Of a stretch of 13,092 nt of DNA, positions 7,142-13,092 are shown piece by piece. Position numbers and translations under genes: made by a program. A model generated the notes under the pieces. That model did not search any database. It was not told where the DNA came from and saw only the letters and a list, made by a program, of their open reading frames with translations. The DNA is from Clostridiales bacterium (lineage in GTDB: Bacteria; Bacillota; Clostridia; Lachnospirales; Lachnospiraceae): positions 1 to 13,092 of the forward strand of contig JAJQBV010000230.1 of assembly GCA_021203115.1 (NCBI GenBank), in the 5' to 3' direction. Position 1 is the first letter of the stretch, and each line of letters opens with the position of its first letter.

Positions 7142-9478
7142 ATGATGGATACAAAACAGGAAAAAGATTTTAAAGAGATGGAAAACAGGCCGGTCACTGC
7201 AAATGACATCCTTCCGGCAAGAGCGCCCATTGTGCAGATACGGGATTTTGTGCGCCCGGAGGATCTGTACAGGCAGCTTTTGTCGACCATTCAAAAATAT
7301 CATCCGTCCGAGGATACCTCTATGGTGGAGCGGGCCTATCAGCTCGCGTCCACCGCGCGCAAGGGTCGGAAACGCCAGGCCGGAGAACCGTATATCATCC
7401 ATCCGCTGTATGTGGCGATCATACTGGCGGAGCTGGAGATGGACAAGGAGACCATCGTGGCGGGGTTGCTCCATGATGTGGTGGAGGATACCCGCATTTC
7501 TGAGGAAGAGATCACGCAGGAATTCGGCGAGGAGGTCGCTCTTCTGATGGATGGCGTGACCAAGCTGGGTCAGTTGTCCTACGATGCGGACAAGATTGAG
7601 GTGCAGGCGGAAAATCTTCGCAAAATGTTTCTCGCGATGGCGAAGGATATCCGGGTTATCATCATCAAGCTGGCGGACCGTCTTCACAATATGCGGACGC
7701 TGCAGTATATGACGCCGGAGAAGCAGAAGGAAAAAGCCAGAGAGACGATGGATATCTACGCGCCGATCGCACAGCGGCTCGGCATTTCCCGCATCAAGAC
7801 GGAGCTGGATGATCTTTCACTGAAGTATCTGGAGCCGGAGGCATATTACAATCTGGTAGAGCAGGTGGCGCAGCGGAAGTCTGTCCGTGAAGCCCATATC
7901 AACGCGCTGGTTCAGGAGGTCAGCAAGGTGATCCATGACGCCGGCATTCAGGCCAATATCATGGGGCGGGCAAAGCATTTTTTCAGTATTTATAAGAAGA
8001 TGGTCAACCAGGGGAAAACGCTGGATGAGATTTACGATCTCCTTGCGATCCGCATCATCGTGGCGGATGTCAAGGACTGCTATGCGGCGCTGGGCGTGAT
8101 CCATGAGCACTACACGCCGATTCCCGGCAGGTTCAAGGATTACATCGCCATGCCGAAGCCGAACATGTACCAGTCGCTCCACACGACGCTGATCGGCCCC
8201 GGCGGCCGCCCATTTGAAATTCAGATCCGCACGGAGGAGATGCACCGGACATCGGAGTACGGTATTGCGGCGCACTGGAAGTACAAGGAGGCAAACAACG
8301 GCAACGCCATCGGCGGGGAGGAGGAAAAGCTGAGCTGGCTGCGTCAGATTCTGGAGTGGCAGCAGGGCACCTCGGACAATAAGGAGTTCTTAAGCCTGTT
8401 AAAGACGGATCTCGACCTGTTTTCGGACACGGTTTTCTGTTTCACGCCGAACGGCGATGTAAAGACGCTGCCGATGGGGTCGACGACGATCGATTTTGCA
8501 TATAATATCCACAGCGCGGTGGGAAACCGGATGGTGGGAGCCAAGGTAAACGGAAAGCTCGTGCCCATTGATTACACCATCGCAAACGGCGACCAGATTG
8601 AGATTGTGACCTCGGCGAATTCCAAGGGACCCAGCCGCGACTGGCTGAACATTGTGAAAAGCCCGCAGGCCCGCAACAAGATCAACCAGTGGTTCCGCCA
8701 TGAGTTTAAGGAAGAAAATATTGTGCGCGGCAGGGACATGCTGGCCAATTACTGTAAGGCAAAAGGGATCAACTACAGCGAGCTCAATAAACCGGCCTAT
8801 CAGGATAAGGTACAGAAAAAATACGGGTTTCGCGACTGGGATTCGGTGCTTGCCGCAGTGGGGCACGGCGGACTGCGCGAAGCGCAGATTATCAACCGTA
8901 TGCAGGAGGAGCTCCGCAAGGAGGAGAAATCCGAGGTCACGGATGAGGCAATCTTGAGCGCGTCCTCCGGTGACCGGGAAAAGGCTTCTCAGGCGAACAA
9001 TTCCAAGAAGCGCAGCGGGATTGTCGTAAAAGGTCTGGCGGATGTGGTGGTGCATTTTTCAAAGTGCTGCAGTCCGGTTCCGGGAGATGAGATCGTCGGT
9101 TTTGTGACCAGAGGGCGCGGCGTATCCATCCATAGGACGGATTGTTCGAATATTATCCAGCTTCCAGAGATCGACCGCGACCGGCTTATCGAGGCGGAGT
9201 GGCAGAGAGGCGCGGCGGATGAGGATTTCGGCCACGGACAGTATCTGGCGGAGATCAAGATCTTTGCCAACAACCGGACCGGATTGCTCGTGGATATCTC
9301 CAAGGTGTTCACGGAGCGGGAGATCGATATCGTTGCCATCCACTCTCAGACAAACAAAAAAGAGGTTGCGACGATCACGGTATCCTTCCACACGAAGGGG
9401 AAGGACGAGCTGGCATCCGTGGTGGAGAAGCTGCGGCAGATTGAGAATATTTTTGATATCGAGCGGACGACGGCATGA
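7142..9478 (+). CDS. rel: Bifunctional (p)ppGpp synthetase/hydrolase, RelA/SpoT family
   Basis: Rel makes (p)ppGpp from ATP and GDP/GTP when uncharged tRNA stalls ribosomes, and degrades it to pyrophosphate and GDP/GTP. Taking ATG at 7142 gives 778 residues (numbering below). Domains in order: HD hydrolase (about 50-200) with HP at 87-88, HDVVEDT at 111-117 and KLADRLHNMRTL at 176-187; synthetase (about 225-385) with YKKM, GRFKDYIAMPKPN and YQSLHTT; TGS (about 429-491); helical and zinc-finger region with FSKCCSPVPGD at 639-649; C-terminal ACT (about 700-775). The RFKD motif (330-333) is the RXKD form of bifunctional Rel, not the EXDD of monofunctional RelA. An in-frame GTG at 7097 would add 15 residues, but the purine-rich AGGGA before it has no spacing, whereas AAAGG at 7131-7135 is well placed for 7142 (ATG repeats at 7145). 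The neighbouring synthetase genes fit the stringent-response role. Confidence 0.95.
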   Translation: MMDTKQEKDFKEMENRPVTANDILPARAPIVQIRDFVRPEDLYRQLLSTIQKYHPSEDTSMVERAYQLASTARKGRKRQAGEPYIIHPLYVAIILAELEMDKETIVAGLLHDVVEDTRISEEEITQEFGEEVALLMDGVTKLGQLSYDADKIEVQAENLRKMFLAMAKDIRVIIIKLADRLHNMRTLQYMTPEKQKEKARETMDIYAPIAQRLGISRIKTELDDLSLKYLEPEAYYNLVEQVAQRKSVREAHINALVQEVSKVIHDAGIQANIMGRAKHFFSIYKKMVNQGKTLDEIYDLLAIRIIVADVKDCYAALGVIHEHYTPIPGRFKDYIAMPKPNMYQSLHTTLIGPGGRPFEIQIRTEEMHRTSEYGIAAHWKYKEANNGNAIGGEEEKLSWLRQILEWQQGTSDNKEFLSLLKTDLDLFSDTVFCFTPNGDVKTLPMGSTTIDFAYNIHSAVGNRMVGAKVNGKLVPIDYTIANGDQIEIVTSANSKGPSRDWLNIVKSPQARNKINQWFRHEFKEENIVRGRDMLANYCKAKGINYSELNKPAYQDKVQKKYGFRDWDSVLAAVGHGGLREAQIINRMQEELRKEEKSEVTDEAILSASSGDREKASQANNSKKRSGIVVKGLADVVVHFSKCCSPVPGDEIVGFVTRGRGVSIHRTDCSNIIQLPEIDRDRLIEAEWQRGAADEDFGHGQYLAEIKIFANNRTGLLVDISKVFTEREIDIVAIHSQTNKKEVATITVSFHTKGKDELASVVEKLRQIENIFDIERTTA

Positions 9479-9543
9479 TGTGGAACGGATACGCCGGATG
9501 CCGCTAGCATATTATAGATGCATGAAATTAAGGAGGAAACGGA

Positions 9544-10173
9544 ATGGCGGATTTACAGGTTTTGGAATATAATGTCGGAGATATCGGGACGAACTGCTAT
9601 TTCATGGTGAATACGGGGACGAAGGAGACGATCATCGTGGACCCGGGCGGGGATGCGCCCATGCTGGAGCGCAATATCGCGGCGCAGAATCTGAAGCCTG
9701 TGGCGATTTTTCTCACGCACGCGCACTATGACCATGCGCATCACGCGAAGATCTTAAAGGAGAAATATCAGGTGCCGGTCTATGTTCACGAGGCGGAGCG
9801 GACGACGCTGGAGGATAGGAATATGAATGCGTCGGCGATGTTTCGCTGTCCGGAGACCTACGAGGCGGATGTGTTTCTGAGGGATGGACAGGAGATTTCC
9901 GTGGCGGGATTTGAGATTCAGGTGCTCCATACACCGGGGCATACGCCGGGCGGATGCTGTTATTATTTTGCGGAGAATAAGGTGCTGATCAGCGGGGATT
10001 CTCTGTTTAACGGTTCCATCGGGCGGACGGATTTCCCGGGCGGGAGCATGTCGCAGCTTGTGAGGAGCCTTCGGGAGAAGGTGCTCACCCTGCCGCGCGA
10101 TGTAGAGGTGTATCCGGGGCATATGTCGCGGACGACGATCGGCAGGGAGGCGGACTATAATCCATTTTTGTAA
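9544..10173 (+). CDS. MBL-fold metallo-hydrolase, glyoxalase II-like
   Basis: A 209-residue cytoplasmic metallo-beta-lactamase-fold hydrolase. Metal-binding residues are visible: THAHYDH (58-64; His59, His61, Asp63, His64), His133 in TPGHTPGG, Asp152 in SGDSLF and His193 in YPGHMSRTTIGRE. The tail READYNPFL is typical of short glyoxalase II-like proteins (YcbL/GloB2 type). These hydrolyse thioesters such as S-lactoyl-glutathione or related thiol conjugates; the physiological substrate in a Clostridium-like cell is unknown. It lacks the extra C-terminal helical domain of classical hydroxyacylglutathione hydrolase. The start is certain: AGGAGG at 9531-9536, 7 bases before ATG. It lies 65 bases after rel and 2 bases before hemZ, in the usual clostridial order. 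Confidence 0.9.
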   Translation: MADLQVLEYNVGDIGTNCYFMVNTGTKETIIVDPGGDAPMLERNIAAQNLKPVAIFLTHAHYDHAHHAKILKEKYQVPVYVHEAERTTLEDRNMNASAMFRCPETYEADVFLRDGQEISVAGFEIQVLHTPGHTPGGCCYYFAENKVLISGDSLFNGSIGRTDFPGGSMSQLVRSLREKVLTLPRDVEVYPGHMSRTTIGREADYNPFL

Positions 10174-10175
10174 GT

Positions 10176-11738
10176 ATGATCACAATTGCATTAAATGAGG
10201 CTAATTTTGAATATGATATCCATTCTTTAGTTAAGGCGTTCTATCCGGAGCATGAGGTGGCGGTGAGGGCGGTTTGTGAGACTGAGGAAGATTCCGAGCG
10301 GCAGAAATGGAAGCTGGATGAGTTTCGCAGGCAAACGACACAGGCGGATATTCATCTTGAGGTGGAGTATAGGGAAGATACAATTGCTTTTTTCTTTTTT
10401 CAACCCGCGGGAGCTTCTGGTTTGCAGACAGATGCTGCGGTTTTGACGGGACAGGTCTCCGTCGATCCCTCCGACCGGAAGGAGACGAAGAACCGCCTGA
10501 AGCAGAAGCTCTATGAGATGCTGGCGGAGTTCTCCGGGCGGACGCTTCCGTGGGGAACCCTGACGGGGATTCGCCCGACGAAGATTCCCATGGCGATGCT
10601 GGAAGAGGGACAGCCGGAGGATGAAATACGAACCTACATGCGGGAGACGTATTTTGCCACGGATGAGAAGATTGACCTGAGCATCGAGGTGGCGAAGCGC
10701 GAGATGGAGCTTCTTTCCCGCATTGACTATGAGAACGGATACAGTCTGTATATCGGGATTCCGTTTTGCCCGACTACCTGCCTCTACTGTTCTTTTACCT
10801 CCTATCCGATCAGTGCATGGAAAAAGCGTGTGGATGAGTATCTGGACGTCCTGTGCAGGGAGATTGCTTACACGGCGAAGCGTTTTCGCGGGAAATACCT
10901 GAACGCGGTTTATATCGGCGGCGGCACGCCGACTTCTCTGGAGCCGGAGCAGATGGAACGGCTGATCACGGTGATCGGGGAGAACTTCGGTCTGTTTGAC
11001 GGGCAGAAGCGGATCGTCTATGGAGGCCATCTGCTGGAATTCACCGTTGAGGCGGGCCGTCCGGACAGCATCACCGCAGAAAAGCTGGAGGTGCTTCGGA
11101 GGCATAATATCTCCCGCATTTCCATCAATCCGCAGACGATGAAGGAGGAGACCCTGCAGCTGATCGGCCGCCGTCACACGGTGGAGCAGACAAGGGAAAG
11201 CTTTGCTCTGGCGCGTGACATGGGGTTTGACAATATCAACATGGATCTGATCGTCGGCCTGCCGGAGGAAACTCTGGATGATGTGCGGCGGACGATGGAG
11301 GCGGTCGCCGATCTGGCGCCGGACAATGTCACGGTGCACTCGCTTGCAGTGAAGCGCGCGGCGCGCCTTCGGATGGAGCGGGAAAACTACACGCATCTTC
11401 ACATGGTAAACACGTGGGAGACCATCGATCTGACGGCCCGGTGCTGCAGGGACATGGGACTTTCCCCATACTACCTGTACCGTCAGAAAAATATGGCGGG
11501 CAATTTTGAGAATGTCGGGTATGCGGCGCCGGGGAAAGCGGGCGTCTATAATATCCTGATCATGGAGGAAAAGCAGACGATCATGGCGCTCGGCGCAGGC
11601 GCGACGACGAAGGTGGTCTATGATCACGGGAACCGCATCGAGCGCGTGGGAAATGTAAAGGATCTTACGAACTACCTCGCGCGGGTCGATGAGATGATAG
11701 AGAAGAAAGAGGAGCTGCTTGCGCGCGTGGGGCTGTGA
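10176..11738 (+). CDS. hemZ: Radical SAM protein HemZ (coproporphyrinogen III oxidase-like)
   Basis: A 520-residue radical-SAM protein of the HemN/HemW/HemZ group. The [4Fe-4S] motif is CPTTCLYC (198-205; Cys198, Cys202, Cys205) followed by SF, so the fourth HemN cysteine is replaced by Phe207, as in HemW/HemZ. The SAM-binding glycine motif is GGGTPT (248-253), with further conserved blocks at EAGRPDSIT (292-300), ISINPQT (315-321) and NMDLIVGLP (355-363). The N-terminal 180 residues are a HemZ-specific extension with WGTLTGIRPTK (126-136). HemZ is annotated as oxygen-independent coproporphyrinogen dehydrogenase, but that activity is not firmly shown and other roles (heme insertion, unknown SAM chemistry) are possible. 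The ATG starts 2 bases after the MBL gene stop and has no clear Shine-Dalgarno, so translational coupling is likely. The first 56 bases are only about 27% GC, unlike the rest. Confidence 0.85.
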   Translation: MITIALNEANFEYDIHSLVKAFYPEHEVAVRAVCETEEDSERQKWKLDEFRRQTTQADIHLEVEYREDTIAFFFFQPAGASGLQTDAAVLTGQVSVDPSDRKETKNRLKQKLYEMLAEFSGRTLPWGTLTGIRPTKIPMAMLEEGQPEDEIRTYMRETYFATDEKIDLSIEVAKREMELLSRIDYENGYSLYIGIPFCPTTCLYCSFTSYPISAWKKRVDEYLDVLCREIAYTAKRFRGKYLNAVYIGGGTPTSLEPEQMERLITVIGENFGLFDGQKRIVYGGHLLEFTVEAGRPDSITAEKLEVLRRHNISRISINPQTMKEETLQLIGRRHTVEQTRESFALARDMGFDNINMDLIVGLPEETLDDVRRTMEAVADLAPDNVTVHSLAVKRAARLRMERENYTHLHMVNTWETIDLTARCCRDMGLSPYYLYRQKNMAGNFENVGYAAPGKAGVYNILIMEEKQTIMALGAGATTKVVYDHGNRIERVGNVKDLTNYLARVDEMIEKKEELLARVGL

Positions 11739-11763
11739 GGCATCCGCGGGAATTTCCGCAAGA

Positions 11764-11792
11764 TTGACTCTCGTGATAATCAGTAGTAAAAT
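11764..11792 (+). promoter_or_regulatory. Predicted promoter directly in front of hisS
   Basis: TTGACT (11764-11769) and TAAAAT (11787-11792) with 17-base spacing, each one mismatch from consensus. The predicted start would be near 11799, so the leader would be only about 14 bases and consist mainly of the ribosome binding site. It lies in the only sizeable gap between hemZ and hisS. This leaves no room for a T-box riboswitch. Confidence 0.55.
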
Positions 11793-11797
11793 CCTTG

Positions 11798-11804
11798 AGG
11801 GAGG
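11798..11804 (+). promoter_or_regulatory. Ribosome binding site that fixes the hisS start
   Basis: AGGGAGG, 8 bases before ATG at 11813. A TTG at 11795 opens the same frame six codons earlier but overlaps this site, so it cannot be the start. Confidence 0.85.
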
Positions 11805-11812
11805 AAACAGAT

Positions 11813-13063
11813 ATGGCTTTGAAGAAAAAACCCGTCAACGGGATGAAGGATATTTTGCCGGAGGAGATGCGGATCCGGGATTATGTACAGAGCGTGATCC
11901 GGGAGACCTACCGCTCGTTTGGGTTTACCCCGATCGAGACGCCGTGCATGGAGGACATCGCGAACCTGACCAGCAAGCAGGGCGGTGAGAATGAGAAACT
12001 GATCTTTAAGATCCTAAAGCGCGGCGAAAAGCTGCGGCTGGACAGTGCGCAGAGCGAGGCGGATCTGGTGGACTTCGGGATGCGCTATGACCTGACGGTG
12101 CCGCTTTGCCGGTACTACGCGAACCACGCGAATGATCTGCCGTCTCCCTTTAAGGCGCTGCAGATGGGAAATGTGTGGCGGGCAGACCGTCCGCAGCGGG
12201 GACGCTACCGTCAGTTTATGCAATGTGACATTGATATTTTGGGGGAACCGTCCAATCTGGCGGAGATTGAGCTGATTCTGGCGACGACGACCACGCTGGA
12301 CAGGATCGGTTTTCAGAATTTTGAGATCCGTATTAACGAGCGGCGTATTCTGAAGGCGATGGCGGCCTACAGCGGATTTCCGGAGGAAGAGTACGATACT
12401 GTTTTTATTATTCTGGATAAGATGGACAAGATCGGCCCGGACGGGGTGGCACAGGAGCTGGTGAAAGAGGGATACGAAAAAGGCTCTATTGACAAATATT
12501 TCGCGCTGTTTACCGGCGTGGAGTCGGCGGCGGACGGTGTCACCTATCTGGCGGAAACGCTGGGAGAGTATCTGGCGGACGATGTTGTACAGAACATGCG
12601 TCAGATCGCACAGGCGGTCAATGCCTCCAAAACCGCAAAGTTTGAGCTGGTCTTTGACCCGACGCTGGTGCGCGGCATGTCCTACTATACCGGTACGATT
12701 TTTGAGATCAATATGCCGGAGTTCGGCGGAAGCTGCGGAGGCGGCGGCCGCTACGACAAGATGGTCGGGAATTTTACCGGAAAGGAAGTCCCGGCCTGCG
12801 GATTCTCCATCGGCTTTGAGCGGATCATCCTGCTTCTCATGGAGAGCGGGTTCCAAGTGCCGGATCAGCCGAAAAAGATCGCTTATCTGTTGGAAAAGGG
12901 TCTGTCGGGCGAGAAGCTGACAGAGGTGATCGCGCAGGCGCAGGAGGCGAGAGGCGCAGGGGAGCAGGTGCTGGTTGTCCGCATGAATAAGAACAAAAAG
13001 TTCCAGAAAGAGCAGCTTGTGAAGGACGGGTATCAGGAGTTTGTCGAATTCTATAATAAGTGA
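11813..13063 (+). CDS. hisS: Histidyl-tRNA synthetase, RYDLTVP type
   Basis: Class II aminoacyl-tRNA synthetase that charges tRNA-His with histidine. The 416 residues from ATG 11813 hold a motif 1 region (about 36-50, FGFTPIETPCMEDI), RYDLTVP (91-97), motif 2 VWRADRPQRGRYRQF (121-135), the HisRS-specific LVRGMSYYTGT (285-295), GGSCGGGGRYD (305-315) and motif 3 CGFSIGFERI (329-338). Two things differ from the E. coli-type enzyme. The histidine-binding loop reads RYDLTVP and QCDIDILG, as in eukaryotic/archaeal-like HisRS, instead of RPEGT and QxGxEVFG. The C-terminal anticodon-binding domain is short, about 65 residues after position 350. This looks like the normal Lachnospiraceae HisRS rather than HisZ, because motif 3 and the HisRS loop are intact. 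It is followed after 12 bases by aspS and probably co-transcribed. Confidence 0.93.
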   Translation: MALKKKPVNGMKDILPEEMRIRDYVQSVIRETYRSFGFTPIETPCMEDIANLTSKQGGENEKLIFKILKRGEKLRLDSAQSEADLVDFGMRYDLTVPLCRYYANHANDLPSPFKALQMGNVWRADRPQRGRYRQFMQCDIDILGEPSNLAEIELILATTTTLDRIGFQNFEIRINERRILKAMAAYSGFPEEEYDTVFIILDKMDKIGPDGVAQELVKEGYEKGSIDKYFALFTGVESAADGVTYLAETLGEYLADDVVQNMRQIAQAVNASKTAKFELVFDPTLVRGMSYYTGTIFEINMPEFGGSCGGGGRYDKMVGNFTGKEVPACGFSIGFERIILLLMESGFQVPDQPKKIAYLLEKGLSGEKLTEVIAQAQEARGAGEQVLVVRMNKNKKFQKEQLVKDGYQEFVEFYNK

Positions 13064-13075
13064 GGGAGATTTGTT

Positions 13076-13092
13076 ATGGCAGAGTCGATGAG
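13076..13092 (+). CDS. aspS: Aspartyl-tRNA synthetase, first codons only (cut by window edge)
   Basis: ATG GCA GAG TCG ATG AG, preceded by AGGGAG at 13063-13068 with 7-base spacing, the site overlapping the last base of the hisS stop. MAESM matches the start of Lachnospiraceae AspRS as I remember it, and aspS commonly follows hisS in Firmicutes. Only five full codons are visible, so identity rests on context. Confidence 0.6.

Noticed and set aside
9469..9506. CGGCAT...ATGCCG inverted repeat at the end of rel
   Set aside because: Six-base arms with a loop of more than 20 bases and no T-run; likely chance.
10227..11627. 466-codon open frame antisense to hemZ
   Set aside because: Composition is a mirror of the sense gene, no recognisable domain, and the sense strand has all radical-SAM motifs.
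11746..11759. Small inverted repeat GCGG-GAATTT-CCGC between hemZ and hisS
   Set aside because: Four to five base pairs with no following T-run; neither a terminator nor large enough for a T-box.
11795..11812. TTG start adding six residues to HisRS
   Set aside because: The codons would consist of the ribosome binding site for ATG 11813, and the MALKKKPVNG start fits the family.
12014..12856. 280-codon open frame antisense to hisS
   Set aside because: Shadow frame: the HisRS motifs on the sense strand cover the whole stretch.

Overview
The window looks like ordinary chromosomal DNA from an anaerobic Firmicute, most likely a GC-rich member of the Lachnospiraceae (Clostridia). This rests on strong AGGAGG/AGGTGA-type ribosome binding sites before most genes, a rel-MBL hydrolase-hemZ-hisS-aspS gene order typical of that family, a HisRS of the RYDLTVP type, and an AspRS start (MAESM) that I recognise from Lachnospiraceae. 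The genus cannot be named from the sequence. No mobile element, CRISPR array, tRNA, rRNA or phage gene was seen.

Layout. From 38 to 6346 four genes read rightward with small gaps: an AI-2E family membrane permease, a 792-residue protein with a TPR-like N-terminus, a long acidic linker and a degenerate AAA-type ATPase domain, the glycogen branching enzyme GlgB, and a small PAP2-type membrane phosphatase. The PAP2 gene meets a leftward cyclophilin-type peptidyl-prolyl isomerase gene tail to tail, and the two stop codons share the four bases CTAG. A 277-bp divergent control region (6865-7141) follows. It holds two good sigma-A-type promoters back to back, a perfect 11-bp-stem hairpin in the isomerase leader, and a possible five-codon leader ORF in front of rel. 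From 7142 to the right edge the genes again read rightward: the bifunctional (p)ppGpp synthetase/hydrolase Rel, a glyoxalase-II-like metallo-hydrolase, the radical-SAM protein HemZ, histidyl-tRNA synthetase and the first codons of aspartyl-tRNA synthetase.

How they fit together. The right half is a housekeeping/stringent-response block: Rel senses uncharged tRNA on ribosomes, and HisRS and AspRS charge tRNA. The left half is looser: GlgB stores carbon, PAP2 probably removes phosphate from lipid pyrophosphates, and the AI-2E and TPR/AAA proteins have no assignable substrate. No intrinsic terminator with a proper T-run was found, so transcript ends are not defined here.

The most unusual item is the TPR-acidic-linker-AAA protein. 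It keeps an intact Walker A but lacks the Walker B glutamate and an obvious arginine finger. I see no convincing evidence of a wholly new multi-gene system in this window.
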